Below are positions 32,831 to 45,062 of a stretch of DNA of 64,000 bases, one piece after another. Made by a program: the position numbers and the translations under genes. The notes beneath the pieces were generated by a model, which ran no database searches, had not been told where the DNA came from, and saw only the letters and a list, made by a program, of their open reading frames with translations. Each line of letters opens with the position of its first letter. Positions within the stretch are counted from its first letter, which is position 1. Origin of the DNA: Zygnema cylindricum (lineage: Eukaryota > Streptophyta > Zygnematophyceae > Zygnematales > Zygnemataceae); NCBI GenBank assembly GCA_037447655.1, contig JBBHKE010000991.1:1-64000 (forward strand), given 5' to 3'.

Positions 32831-33303
32831 TCACGTGGTGCTACATTATTGGATGTAGGGGAAGATGGGAGGAGGAACCATGGCTCCCGATTTGATAAGT
32901 GTCACCTTGAAGACCATGTCGTACAATGGTTGTACAATAAGTACATCGGCCACTGTACTTTCTTATACTATATAGTTTTCCTATTGGACTAATGTTTAGT
33001 AGTAGGTATACGTGAGTAGGCAGGCCAAGACTTAGGCAAATTTAGGTACCTCTCTCTAACAGAGCTTGTAAATATTAAGGTCATCTTTGACCTGCCATAA
33101 CTTACTGCTCAGGGGAGCAAATTCAGAGATTCTTTTTGCTATAGACTCACGGGAGTCTTGTCTTCCTAAAAGAGAATGTGGTCAGAGTTTTTTGTCTGCC
33201 AAGGTGACTGTTATTCTTGTCGAAACTCAAACGGGTCAGGGTTATCTTAGGGCGTTCGTGTGAGCTGCCCATTCTAAGGACTTATGGAGGTCTCAGAATT
33301 GCA
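32831..33303 (+). repeat. Copia LTR fragment (3' half), displaced and inverted part of element D
   Basis: Plus-strand text from ATGTCACGTGG to CTCAGAATTGCA matches the reverse complement of 39506-39985, including TAGTAGTAGGTATACGTGAG and the terminal CA. The other half of the same LTR lies at 34719-35143 in the opposite orientation. Re-inverting 32831-34718 would rebuild one LTR. Confidence 0.8.
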
Positions 33304-34718
33304 ATAAAAACCAACGGCATATGCGGACAAAACACAAAAAATATATTTTGTGGTCAGACAAATCCCAACCACATCCTCATTTCCTGGTGGCAGGCTTTTG
33401 AATCTCGCAGATCCATTTTTACACGACATTGCCATTTTTTGGGCAAGATGCGCATCATCGCCCCGCCGCCTAGCTTAGTCTTGCGGCATCCAGTAATCTA
33501 TACCTATTTTTAGGGTTAATTGTAGTAGTAGGGTAGACTATCATGTGGCGGAACAACAAAGAAGTCCAAGCCAACATCGTCGCTATATTATTTTTGGGAT
33601 TATTAGGAAATCATTGGTAAGTGCGCAGCTCCGCATATTTATTCATCTCTCCTACATTTTCTACCTCCTTATACTTCCTCTATTATTCTCTCTTCCTCTT
33701 TATCCCTTAACCTCTCCCTCTATGAATTGTCCATCTCCCACATTTTTTCCCATTCCCTTTCCTTACTCTTCTCTCTAACTCTCTTCTTCCCACTCTCTCT
33801 CTCTCCCTCATTCTGTCTCATATCCTTTCTCTGTTTTTCTTTTTGACTCGATTTTTCCTTATTTTACTCTCTTTTTAGTTCTGTATCCCTCTCAGTTCGT
33901 CTCTCACTACCTCACCGGTAATTCTTCCTTTCTTCCCTCTTAAATATTTGCTCATCCTTTCACACTTGTTTCCCTCTCATCATTGCTCTCTATCATGTTA
34001 TCTATTTTAATCTATCATTTATCATTTCCCCCCACTTTTTTCTCTCGTGCCCTCTTTGAATTTTTGTCACTACCTCTTCCCTATTATCTCCCTTTCGCCC
34101 CTACGCTATATTTATCTCGCGGGTCGCTAACCATCCACCATCAGTATGTCGCTACGTCTCCATATATTTTATTGCAATCTATGAATATAATATACTCCTT
34201 TAGTCTCTCTCTGTGTCTCTTTTTTTCACGTTATATTTGTCAAACCCATTAACCCCCTACTAATCCGTTATCTTTGTCTTTTTTTTGTATTTTAAATTGT
34301 CCATCGACGATGAATTTATATCTGAGTGCCAGTTGTATTGGAGAGCACCCTGCGGAAACATACGATCGTAGGGAAGAAGAAAATATCATATTGAAGGTAT
34401 TGGACCGTACGAAAGCGCATGGAGGATACCGTGTGGAGATTTTTATGGATCTATATTTGTTATCACAAATCGTTGATATTTAATTAGTGTGTGTAAAATA
34501 CGAAGGTTTTAAAATTTTGTAAAGAGGATTTCTAAGCTAAAAGCAGAAACGTTAAGAATTCAATACTATTTACAGCTTTGTTGACTATTGTAGATTAATA
34601 GGCTTAAGATAATTTTTTGGTTTAGTTTAAGGTTGTAAAATGAGATTATCATGAAATATATAAATGTTGTACATCTTTTCCCATTGCTGTTAATGAATGA
34701 TTTTATTAGTGTCAACAA
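33304..34718. other. Spacer with CT-rich low complexity
   Basis: Between the two LTR halves. From about 33640 to 34250 the plus strand is strongly pyrimidine-rich (CTCTCCCTCT, TTCCTTTC types), explaining the short frames there. No gene is supported. This interval is the presumed inverted segment. Confidence 0.6.
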
Positions 34719-35143
34719 AGCTCATTCCAAGTGGCGGCTGCAACAACGGTCGTCCGATCAAATTAATTTACACGGTTTGGCTTCGCGTTCATGCATGAAT
34801 TATTTCATATACGCCACTTGGTCAATTTGGTATGATTTTAGCCAACGTGTCAAAAGTTAAGTACAAATTAAACTTAATACGTATATCGTTTCGTTGACGA
34901 CTTAATGGTTAAGGCGGCTATACGTAGCCCGTAGGTATCAGTTTCAAATCTGTTCTAGGGTAATATTTTGATAAAAATACCCTCTACTGCAGTTTGCCAC
35001 TTCTAAATATGGCAACAGCCATGGTCTGCTTTTGATTCTCTCTCTCTTTCCCTAGAGTCTAACTAAAATAGATAAGTGAACTATTGATGACCTATTTTCA
35101 AGACAACCTATAAAATATTAAAAGAACCTTTAATTTCTAAACT
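34719..35143 (-). repeat. 3' LTR of element D, first half
   Basis: Aligns to 40010-40439, including the antisense tRNA-like block (A-box-like TGGTTAAGGCG at 34906-34916, B-box-like GTTTCAAATCT at 34941-34951). It ends beside the polypurine tract (plus-strand CTCCCCTTATTTTC). It stops abruptly at 34719 where the LTR should continue. Confidence 0.8.
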
Positions 35144-36105
35144 CCCCTTATTTTCTAGTCACTCTTCAATTTAGGACCACATTTCTCCCAGCAAAAAAAT
35201 AACTGTGGGGAGGCACACGTTTGGTCATCATATCTGCTACCATTTCACTATCTGGTCTATACTCTTAACTGATTATTTTTTCTTCTACCTTCTCCCTAAC
35301 GAAGCTAAGTCTAATGTCCATATGTTTGGCTTTAAAGTGGTGTTTAGGATTGGTAGAAATGGCCATGGCAGCTTGATTATCACAAGACACTTTTTGAACA
35401 CCACTCTTAAGTGACCAAGCTCACCAAGCAAGGACTTGATCCACATTAAGTATTTTACAACAGAGCAAGAGGCCATGTACTTAGCCTCCATGGTGGACTG
35501 AGCAATGATCTTTTGCTGCTTGCTGCTCGAGCAACAAGCCCCGTCACCCACTTACAATACATACCCAGACGTGCATCTCCTCATAAGAGCATCCCCATAG
35601 CTAGCATCACTCTAAGTGGTGATGTCAGTATTGTTCCCACCGAAATGCAGCCATAGATCTCTAGTCCCTATGAGATATCTAAAGACTTTGTTAGTAACCT
35701 CCCAATATTTTTTAGTTGGAGCATTCAGACTCCTACTCAGTACTCATACTGCTGCAGCTATGTCTGGCCGGGTACAATTCATAAAATATACTAGGCTGCC
35801 CAGTACTTGCCTTGAAGGAATTGTCTACATAAATCTTTTCTCTTCAGGGCCTCATTCATCATCCAAGATTATGACTCCATCTTCCACACTCTGCTCTCTT
35901 CCGTTCTTTATTTCCATTAGAGTGGTACAACTATTAGCCTTGTTATTTGGAATCTTTGATACATGTTTCCAATGGCCTCCTTCTAAGTTAGTCTGATTAT
36001 CTTTATATCTCTATCTCTCTCTACTTGAATTCCCAAAATGTACCTTGCTTCTCCCATATCATTCATCTCAAATCTACCTTTTAGATCCGCTTTCAACTTA
36101 CTAAT
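35144..36105 (-). pseudogene. Copia RNase H and end of RT (element D)
   Basis: The minus-strand frame 35285-35551 carries CCSSSKQQKIIAQSTMEAKYMAS with the RNase H glutamate. The text around 35560-35640 has the WSDA block and 35690-35990 covers the RT-RNase H connection in broken frames. The IFCDNQAA block is present at DNA level near 35370 but reads out of frame. Damage is heavy, with at least three frame changes. Confidence 0.7.
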
Positions 36106-37257
36106 TTAATCCATAAATTTACTTACAACAAGCAAATCATCAACATAAATTACAATAAATATAATCCCTTCCTCATATCCAAACAAATGAATTGAGTGAT
36201 CAAAGCTGATCTGGATGTATCCCAAACTTGTAAGAAACTTATGAAGCTTTTTATTTAATTGCCGGGGCGCCTGTTTCAGCCCAAACAAAGATTTAATCAA
36301 TCGGTAAACCTTATTCTCCTCCCTGTGCTCCTCAAATCCTTCTGGTTGTCGCATAAAGATCTCCTCTTCCAACTTTCCATGTAGGAAGGCCGTCTTGATG
36401 TCCATTTGATGTACTTCCATGTCTTGTGGTGTTGCCAAATTGAGAAGCATCGGAACAGCGCGGAACCTGACGACTGGGGCAAATGTCTCCTCGTAGTCAA
36501 TTATCTCTTTTTGGGTAAATCGTTTTGCCACTAATCGAGTCTTGTAGCACTCAATGGTGTTATCCAGGTTGAGTTTCAATTTAAACACCCACTTACAGCC
36601 GATTGGTTTTCTGTCAAGGGTATATTCCACCAATTCCAACGTATCGGCTGCCATAATCGAAGGCATCTCCTCATTAATGGTTGTGTTCCACCGGTTCCTC
36701 TTAGGTGAGTTCATCGCCTCAACATAAGTCTGGGGTTCATCGGGATGCGTCAGTTTGGTTACCTTATTGTAAACTTGTTTCTCTTGCAATCTTTTGCTGC
36801 TTCTCCTTCCATTCTCAAACTCTGATGTCGAAATGGATGGCTCTCGTGGATTCTTTCGACTTTTTTCGACTTCTCCCCTATCCCTCGATTCCATGTCTAT
36901 TTCCACCACATCTTCCGCTTCGGTTCGAGTTGGCACAAGGGGTTCCACGGCTGAATCCTCCTTGGTCTGATTTTTACCTGCAAGATGATCATCTTCTTGA
37001 AAACGTGGATAGTTAGGAAGCTCAAAGTCATCATAATTTTCTGACTCAAATTTGATTTTGACTGTTTTTGTATGCTTAAAGGGATCTATAGATTTCCCTT
37101 CATCCATAACCACTAGATGCTTCACTAAGATTATATCTTCTCCCTTAAGATCATAGACTCTATATCTTTTTACATCTTCATCATATCTTAGCAGATATCG
37201 TGGTTTTCCTTTTGGATCCAACTTCCAATTTGAGCGATTTGTGTCTAGACTGAACAC
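36106..37257 (-). pseudogene. Copia integrase C-terminus and reverse transcriptase (element D)
   Basis: A 383-codon open frame, the longest of this element. It starts in the integrase C-terminal region (GKPRYLLRYDEDVKRYRVYD), crosses the acidic linker (GGRRSS-like NGRRSSKRLQEKQ), then enters RT: CKWVFKLKLN, YEETFAPVVRF, MDIKTAFLHGKLEEEIFMRQ (first catalytic Asp) and IYVDDLLVVSK (catalytic Asp pair). The RT domain copies the element RNA into cDNA in virus-like particles. It ends at TGA/TAA just after YVDD, so thumb and RNase H are separated. Confidence 0.85.
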
Positions 37258-37314
37258 TTGACTACCAAAAACCTTTAAGTGTGATACATCTGGTTTTGGG
37301 CCGGTCCATCTCTC

Positions 37315-37860
37315 TTAAGGAGTTTGGCCTTTCACTACTGAAGTAAGAACTCTATTCTTGAGATAATTAGCATAGTTGATAGCTTCTGCACAGAATCTCT
37401 TTCCTATCTTCTTTTCTGACAACATACACAAAGCAGTATCACTAAATGCCCTATTTAACCTCTCTGCCACACCATTCAGCTCAAGATTTTCAAGGACTCT
37501 CTTTTGGTGTTGCACTCTATCTTCTCTTAGAAAATCCTCAAACTGATTAGAGGCATACTCTCCCCTATTATCACTCCTTACTCTCTCAATGGCAATTTCA
37601 CTGAGTTTCTCACTCCACGCTTTATATTCCTTAAAAATTTGTGGGGCCTCTGATTTATTTTTTAAAAAATACACTCTAGAATACCGAGACTAATCATCAG
37701 TGATTGTCATCATAAACCTATTTCCCCCAGGTGAAAGCACTTTTGCTGGTCCCCAAATATCAGTGTGTACCAAGTCTAAAACCTTTTCTCCTTTAAAAGT
37801 GGCTTCCTTTGGGAAGGGTAACTTGTGTGCCTTACCTTGAGCTCACCCACTATAGTCACT
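37315..37860 (-). pseudogene. Copia integrase core (element D)
   Basis: The frame 37315-37674 contains RSDNRGEYASNQFEDFLRE (second catalytic Asp region), followed by ELNGVAERLNRAFSD, where the integrase glutamate is expected in the NGVAERLNR motif. The preceding DWSRYSRVYFLK block is interrupted (stop at about 37690), and HTDIWGPAK is readable near 37740-37770 in another frame. Integrase would insert the cDNA and create 5-bp target duplications. Confidence 0.8.
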
Positions 37861-38747
37861 TAGGTTTTCACTTTCTTTGAAATGAAACTTCCACTATCTT
37901 TCAACTTATCTAAATGCACATGTCTAAGCCTCTTATGCCATAACATAATATCATGAACACTAGCATAGTAAAATTTCTTCTATTAATTGCTTAAAATCAG
38001 CCTTAACATCCCTTGGCTACCTTTTTCAGCAGTGAAATAAACTTCCTCTTCAAAACTAGCACTAAAGGTTCCCTTTCTACTGTTATTCTCAAAACCCTTA
38101 TCATCTAAAAAAAACGTTGAGATGAGGTTTTTTTTTAACTCTGGAATAAACAATACATCAGAGAATGTCACTATGGATGTCTTTCCTTCCACTAAGACTT
38201 TCAGATCTACCAATCCTACCGAAGTAGTAGTGACTACTTTCCCATCCCAATCCCCTATCTCTACGGTGGGAATCTTTCTCATCTTTGTGAACAGGTGTTT
38301 GTCCTTACACATGTGCATGGAGGCACCCGAATCCACAATCCAACCTCCTTCACCTTTTAATCCTCCAAAAGCACATTTCTGCTTTCGAGGAATTTCGACC
38401 TCGGTCTTCGCCTCCAACTCCTCATCCAACAAGAGCTCATCGTCCTCGTCCTCGGATTCCTCTTCATGTACTTGTGTCACAAGAGCCTTTTTCTTTCCTG
38501 TAGGAGATCCTCCGATCTGCCTCTCCTTTAACCAAAGTTCGATTAGCTTCGTACACTCTGCTATATATTGCCCTGGTTTCTTACAAAAATGACACAATCC
38601 CTTGGGAACCCTCAGTCCAAACTCATCGGTCTGATTTTTTTGCCCCTCCCCCTCTATAGTTTCCGACTGGATTTCCAGAATCGGCGTTCCTCCAATTAGT
38701 CCCAGTTGCCAAGGCTTGCCCACTCTTTCCTCCCCTTTGGATATCAA
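37861..38747 (-). pseudogene. Copia gag C-terminus, CCHC knuckle and protease (element D)
   Basis: The 254-codon frame 37983-38747 has a knuckle CHFCKKPGQYIAEC in which the zinc-binding His is Gln. An acidic linker (EEESEDEDDELLLDEE) follows, then the aspartic protease active site GWIVDSGASMHMC and its flap-side text (TTTSVGLVDLKVLVEGKTS). It continues into the GAG-pre-integrase region. Protease normally cleaves Gag-Pol; the knuckle packages RNA. Confidence 0.85.
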
Positions 38748-39501
38748 TCGTTTTCTTCCAAACGAGAATCATCCCTACCACATATTTCCATATCCACCTT
38801 GAGTTCGTCAAGTCCTACACACGGTTGATTATTCTCAAACTCATCTGGTAACATCATAAGCAAGCAGTAAACCTTTTCCTTTTCAATTTCTACTTTTCTA
38901 GATCTCTCTATCTCCATGAAAAGTGATGCGAGCTCATTACAAAAATCCAACATCTTTCCCCCTTTGTATACATATGCATAAATTTTTGATGAGCCAAGTG
39001 TTGTTGCTGAATCGTACCACTTCGGTGGATCTCTATGAGAGCCACTCAAAGATCGGATGCCCTCTCTAAGTGCAAAGGAGCAGATGCAAACCCTTGAGTA
39101 AGATGACCGAGGATGAAGTGCTTTGGCGCTATATTGTTATAGTCCCAGGTATTAGTATCATTTTCCTCGTTCCTCGGAATATGTGAAATGAATACTAAAC
39201 CCGTTGCTATCAGTGTGATCGTATTTTTCTCCTTTCCTTTGTCCGCCACCTCCTTATCCTTTGTCTCCTCTGTTGGATATGGATCTGCATCTCTGGTGAA
39301 TTTGCTTCCTCCAAACCCTAGAGGGATGCCAAGACGCCTCACCCGCCCACTCACTATTCCCTTAAACCTTTTCTCACATAGAGCTCCTGTCATCATACTC
39401 TTCAGTATATGAAGCCATACTCTCCCAGCATATGTCATCATACTCTTCCAGTATATGAAGCTTGTTCCATTAAATATGGGCATCCTAGAGGGTGGGCCCA
39501 T
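38744..39501 (-). pseudogene. Copia gag N-terminus (element D)
   Basis: Two overlapping frames (39046-39501 and 38744-39049) make up Gag. Translation would start at the ATG 39499-39501, which lies inside the PBS, giving MGPPSRMPIFNG. A 45-bp in-frame tandem duplication (period between 39389 and 39434) repeats the MMT-containing block near residue 20-40. Typical copia Gag blocks follow: KHFILGHLTQGFASAPL, then YAYVYKGGKMLDFCNELASL. A frameshift near 39046 separates the halves. Confidence 0.8.
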
Positions 39502-39504
39502 AAC
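39491..39504 (-). other. Primer-binding site of element D with embedded gag ATG
   Basis: The minus strand reads GTTATGGGCCCACC, complementary to the anticodon arm of plant initiator tRNA-Met (loop CCCATAA, anticodon CAU). The ATG (39499-39501) pairs with the anticodon and is also the gag start. Confidence 0.75.
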
Positions 39505-39505
39505 G

Positions 39506-40439
39506 TGTAATTCTGAGACCTCTATAGGTCCTCATAATGGGCAGCTCACACGAAGTCCCTAAGATAACCGTGACCCGTTTGTGTTTCGACAAGAATAATT
39601 GCCACCTTTGCAGACAAAAAACATTGACCACATTCAACTTTATGAAGACAAGACTCCCGTGAGTCTATAGCAAAAAGAATCTCTGAATTTGCTCCCCTGA
39701 GCAGTAAGTTATGGCAGGTCAAAGATGACCTTTCATATTTACAAGCTCTGTTAGAGAGAGGTACCTAAATTTGCCTAAGTCTTAGCCTGCCTACTCACGT
39801 ATACCTACTACTAAACACTAGTCCAATAGGAAAACTATATAGTACTTGAAAGTACAGTGGCCGATGTACTTATTGTACAACCATTGTACGACATGGTCTT
39901 CAAGGTGACACTTGTCAAATCGGGAGCCATGGTTCCTCCTCCCATCTTCCTTAGCATCCAATAATGTAGCGCCACGTGGCATCGAGTAAAGCTATCTCCA
40001 AAGGCCGCCAAAAGCTCATTTCAAGTGGTGGCTGCAACGACGGCCGTCCGATTAAATTAATTTACACGGTTTGGATTTGCGTTCATGCATAAATTGTTTC
40101 ATATGTGCCTCTTCGTCAATTTGGTATGGTTTTAGCCAATGTGTCAAAAGTTAAGTACGAATCAAACTTAATACGTATATCTTTTCGTTGACGACTTAAT
40201 GGTTAAGGCGGCTATACGTAGCCCGTAGGTATCAGTTTCAAATCCGTTCTAAGGCAATATTTTGATAAAAATACCCTCTACTACAGTGTGCCACTTCTAA
40301 ATAAGGTGTCAGCCATGGCGTGTCTTTGATTCTCTCTCTCTCTCTCTCTCTAGAGTCTAAATAAAATAGAGAAGTGAACTATTGATGACCTCTTTTCAGA
40401 AAAACCTAGAAAATATTAAAAGAACCTTTAATTTCTATA
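39506..40439 (-). repeat. 5' LTR of element D
   Basis: Starts (plus) TGTAATTCTGAG next to the PBS and ends TTTCTATA, the partner of the start of the 3' LTR. It carries the antisense tRNA-like block (A-box-like 40200-40210, B-box-like 40235-40245) and a (TC)n run near 40330-40352. Confidence 0.8.
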
Positions 40440-40758
40440 ATTATCAGTTCTCGTTTTCAAGGTTCTAGGTTTTTTAAATTTTAAATTTTGTAACTTCATT
40501 CTAATATTTACACAATATGACACTAATTTAATGTTGTTTCGTGAAACATAACCCATTTTAATGTCAAACTTAACTTTAATAAGCGTCTCTTTCTTTTAAA
40601 GGTTTGGCATTATCGTTATGTTTCCTTTTGACCCTTCAATAGTGTAAATATATATTATATTAAAAGTCCGTAGGATCTCAAATAGAGCCAAAAAGGCACC
40701 CTATTAGACTTAACTTTCTGCGACTATCAACATGTGTAAGTATGCAATACTACGTTTA
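40440..40758. other. AT-rich spacer
   Basis: No reading frame, repeat end or RNA gene recognised. Confidence 0.45.
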
Positions 40759-41141
40759 CATAACATCGATAGTTATTAGCGTGTGCACAAGTTATCCGTT
40801 CACACTGTCACACACAAAAACGAACATCTGAATGTATGCGAACGCCTATTTTACAAACTCGACTACACTATTTTTCTAAACGCAACTTTGTATGCGACCG
40901 ACATAAGTTAACCACAATTTCCAGACGGAATTCGGTAACGAAGATCAATGTATAACGAATAAACTACTTCCGTACACCACGTTATTCATTAATCCAGTAC
41001 GGTATTACCATTGACGCTAATTTATTAGAATCATAATTAACGTCAAAGATAAATTAGTTTCATTCACTGTATTTCGAATATCAATGTCAAAATTTTGGGG
41101 TGCTCATATAGCGTAGATGAGGCTAATAACGATTCACGGTG
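40759..41141. mobile_element. Probable MITE of the CACCGCGAATCG family
   Basis: The right end CTAATAACGATTCACGGTG is clear and followed by TA (41142-41143). The left end (CATAACATCGATAGTTATTAG after TA at 40757-40758) is diverged, so the left boundary is tentative. Confidence 0.55.
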
Positions 41142-41148
41142 TACACAA

Positions 41149-41365
41149 CACCTTGAATCGCTATTAGTGTAAATGTTTTTTTCGCCTCTTAAAACATATT
41201 TTCTCTGTACACACTTGTCCGATTTTCAATTTCAGAAAGTCAATCGGAATCTGAGAATCCTATCTTTCAATCGCAATTGTCAGATCCATAATCCGACATG
41301 TGTGTACAAAGAAAAGATGTTTAAAGCGACGAAAAAAACATTGACGCTAATAGCGATTCACGATG
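41149..41365. mobile_element. MITE of the CACCGCGAATCG family, hairpin subtype
   Basis: Left CACCTTGAATCGCTATTAG, right ending CTAATAGCGATTCACGATG followed by TA. It is 217 bp, the same length and interior as 870-1086, including AAAACATATTTTCTC and the inverted GAAAAGATGTTT near the right end. It begins seven bases after the preceding MITE end. Confidence 0.8.
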
Positions 41366-42935
41366 TACTGAGTTCAGTCAATCGTTGAGACATCTGCCAG
41401 ACTAACGGAACAACAAACTATTGAGTGCCTGTTCTGAGGCAAAACGGTAAAACCGTACAGGTGTAAAATCCTTCCGGAAGTCGCAGGTGTTTATAAAGAT
41501 TGCATTACCTGTCAAATTGTAATTTTTTTTGGGGGTAACAGCAAAAAAGGCTTCGGTTTTTGTCTCCAAGCGGTATATTTCTAACAGTAAATAAAAAGTA
41601 AGGTTTAATGCGCCTGTAGTGTATGCATTAAACTAATTTAACGAGGTTGCGGCATAGTTGTTCAAAAGGCATTTTACGCACGATTCAAACGCGTGAATAA
41701 TAGGTATAAATCGGAGGGGTCGATTTGAAAAATCGTAAAAATCGTTAATGAATTTTTGAACATCTAATTCCGTACATGTAAAAAAAATGAATTTAACATT
41801 TAACGCAGTTTGTATGTTTCCTGTTAAATGAGCGGTAAGAAATTTTAATGACCTGAATTGCTAATCACAAAGACAACTTTTGTTGCGCATAGGTAGTTGC
41901 GTCAGCTTGTCAAAGACTGTACATTTTAAGTACACATTAGTACAAGTTACGTACCGTAGTGGTATTAGATATTGGGGGGAGGGCATATTTGGTGGGAGGC
42001 AGAGACCTTCGAAGAGGATTTTGCTTGGACAATGTAAATCCCTCCCAATTATTGATAAGGACAAAAATTGATCGCGCGAAGCGCGGAGAATTTTTTTTTA
42101 GGAGTCTCCTCGATGATTAGGTCAGATGGACAAAAAAAAGATAAGAAACATGCTATTGTTACTTACAGCGTTCCCATATAGAGCGTTCGCTACAAATAGC
42201 GTCATGCTCGTCGCACGAGACCATCTAAATCGCGTTCGTAACTCAAAATATCTACAAAATTTAACAAACGTTCACCCTTTAAGCACTACTATTTAATTTG
42301 TCGAACAAGCTGAGCCGCGCGTCACGTGAGAACAGTTCACCTTTGACTTAAAAAGAAAAAAGAAAAAAGTACAGTTATATTGTCGTTTGGCGCCGCAAGC
42401 GAGTTTTTTTTAGTACGCTACGTGAAATGAGGAGCATGCGCGGAGAGTACAAAAACATACTACACTCGTCATTGAACGAGTATTTTGAAAGGAGGAGAGA
42501 GTATTTTGAAAGCAGAGAAGTTATGTACATTCAAATTTTAAAAAGTACAAGACAAATCCGGGTGTACAATTTACTTACTCCAAAATGTGACGTTACTAGG
42601 CGATTTTTGTACGGTCAAAATTGAAATCCGTACTTTTCAATGTAGATTAACTCTCCTTGCGGATGTCCGTACGTGGTTATATTCAATTCCATACTCTCCA
42701 ATGTAGATTAACTATTTGCGCTAATTCCGTACGCTCGTGATGTAGATTAACTCTCCCCCAAAATGTACTTCCATTTTACAATATCTATATGTTTACAAAC
42801 GTACGGAAATATGACGTTGACTTACACTTCTAAAAATTTCGTACGCTTGAACGTACATGAGTATTAATACACGTACATTCAAACGCAAATTATTTTAATA
42901 GATTATGTAAAATACATGTTTTATTTTCAAACTTA
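41366..42935. other. Unique spacer with a CG-rich hairpin
   Basis: No gene supported. A short hairpin CGCGCGAAGCGCG occurs at about 42072-42084 followed by a T run. GTACG-rich text (many CGTAC/GTACG) and three repeats of AATGTAGATTAACT occur at 42640-42760. Confidence 0.45.
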
Positions 42936-43090
42936 CACCGCGAATCGCTATTAATGTTCAAAAATAACTCATGTGAAGGAACAATTAGTGTTATTAACCA
43001 TATTTAATGCTTAAGGGCCTAATGCCAACAAAACAATAACACTTATTTATACATCTAACAACAATTTTGATACACGTTTCTATAGTGTAG
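42936..43090. mobile_element. Probable MITE of the CACCGCGAATCG family
   Basis: A good left end CACCGCGAATCGCTATTAATG after TA (42934-42935). The possible right end near 43090 (CTATAGTG, then TA) is very diverged. Confidence 0.5.
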
Positions 43091-45062
43091 TCGGCTAGCC
43101 GCTATAGGTTGTGTTCAGATAGTCGATGTTTGAACATATGAGAACACGTTGGCGTTATGTTTTATTTTCCCGTCTTTATTATTGTAATCAAATTTGAGGG
43201 TGCTTTCTCGTGACAGCGCTATGTATTTTCTGGTCTCGACATCGTTATTGTAAACTTTTTTTGTAGGTTCGTAATTAGAAAAAAAAAAGAACTGGCACAT
43301 TTTGTAGACTACACCATTTCAAAATTGCCCAATTATAGTCATTTGCATTAATTACATTGTACATATATAAGGATAAAGAAAAAATTATAGTTATTAATTC
43401 TATTTTGGGTTCGTGGGTCAAAATTTGGGAGTGTCAAATTAATGTTAATGATAGTAATATTATTTATTTGTGAAATTTTGTTTCCAAACGAACAATTCAA
43501 TCTTTTTTTTTGTGTTTTCAATATTTGTTCTTTGCCTTTTTCGTTTTGTCTTTTTCATTGATGTCATATAAATTTTGTGTTATTTGTCCTCTTTGTTTTT
43601 TAGTTTTTACTTCCAAATTTATGTTGCGTCGTTTTTATTATTAACTAAGATACTTGCGTAACTTGTTTGTTAAAATAGAATATATGGTTTTTAATGTTTG
43701 TTAAATGTATTGTTTATTTTATGTTTATTTTAATTTTATTTACAAATTATTTGTCATATTTATCGTTTAACATTCGTTTTTGTTTAATGTTTTCTTATGG
43801 TTACCTTCGATTTTGTATGTACACACTAGTTGTAGATGTAAATGGTTTGTGCTTTGTTTGTTCAATAATGGCATTTTGTCTTTTTGAAATGAAATTTAAC
43901 AAATTTATAACGTTTACACAACAATTTAAATTATTAGAATGTAATTGTAAAACATATTTTTTACGATGTAAAACAAAAATGACTAAAACACGATTAATAT
44001 CCATTGCTTGAAGTTAAATTTTCAATCGTTCGTTTTGAGGTAGGTTAAAAGAAAAAAATAGAAAAGCAAAGTATAACTAGCTATTAGATTTTGAAAAACA
44101 TGATTTGGGGTACAAACGAGTCTTGCACACTACATTACCAATGTTGCTTAAAATTATTTCAAATGTATGTACGTAGTGAATGTATATGGATATATATATT
44201 ATACATATGTGTGTGTTAATTTATGTCATATATATGGTATATTATATGTTATATATATTACATTACATTATATTATATTATATCATTTATATTATATCTT
44301 ATTGTATAATGCTATATATTATTCTATTGTAATGTATGTTAAATGTTACATAAATTTGACGAGATATTTATTTAATTTGACTAAATAGACTAATAAACAA
44401 ATTGATTAAAATAATAGTATCGATAATGACAATTAGACGACCTAAATGGTAAACTGTCATAAAATTAAAATCGTATCGGCGATGGGGTAGGAGTAGTAGG
44501 GTAACGGCAACATTTTATATTTTTAGTGTTTTATTTCATTATTTTTTAAAGGGAATAATTGGTTGTTTTCACATAAATTGAAGTGCTTTAAAAAAAATTG
44601 AAGCACTTTAACAACTGCCGTCGCTAAACGACCTATTTATCCGTTTGCGTCCTACCGCGAGACATCGTATACCGCCTACTAAGACAAGTATATCTAGCCT
44701 GGTGACATCTTCGCTGGCTAATTTGAAATGTGTCGAACCAGCATCCGTGGGAGTCTCCGCGAGGTTATCCTGCGCCCTACATTTCTCTCTTCGAGCCTCC
44801 TCAAGTCTCCACGTTTCTACTTGAACCGGCCATCTACTCTCCGCACGAAGTAGTATACCGTTAAGTTTAGAATTGACGGTCAATTCGTCGAACAATTTTG
44901 ACTTGGGAAATATTGAATCAACTGGTTAAAAAAATTGTTGCGCTTGCGAACGTCGGCCGTAATAAAAAAAAAAAACAATTCACACCCGGCCAAGGTTTAC
45001 GGTAACAAAACTGCGGCAACCACATGCAAATAAAATTGCTGCCCGCAGGTACTTTTTGGATT
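43091..45062. other. Very AT-rich spacer
   Basis: From about 43430 to 44400 the sequence is extremely AT-rich with TATATTA-type runs (44170-44330). The frames of 105 and 95 codons (43694-44011, 44608-44895) have no recognisable domain and are judged non-coding. A GC-richer patch at 44600-44900 is unassigned. Confidence 0.45.

Larger units (their letters stand above)
34719..40439 (-). mobile_element. Ty1/copia element D, full-length order but broken
   Basis: On the minus strand: 5' LTR 39506-40439, PBS 39491-39504, gag, CCHC, protease, integrase, reverse transcriptase, RNase H, polypurine tract (about 35144-35160) and the first half of the 3' LTR (34719-35143). The second half of that LTR is at 32831-33303, inverted. 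Candidate target-site bases are ATTAT after 40439 and, once re-inverted, TTTAT beside 33303 (four of five match). All coding segments carry stops or frameshifts. Confidence 0.85.

Noticed and set aside
42069-42090. CGCGCGAAGCGCG hairpin as a Helitron 3' end
   Set aside because: The CTRR end expected about ten bases after the hairpin is absent on either strand, and no 5' TC end was found.
43694-44011. 105-codon hydrophobic frame, possible small membrane protein
   Set aside because: Extremely AT-rich DNA gives Phe/Ile/Tyr/Leu-rich frames by chance; no initiation context or homology signal.
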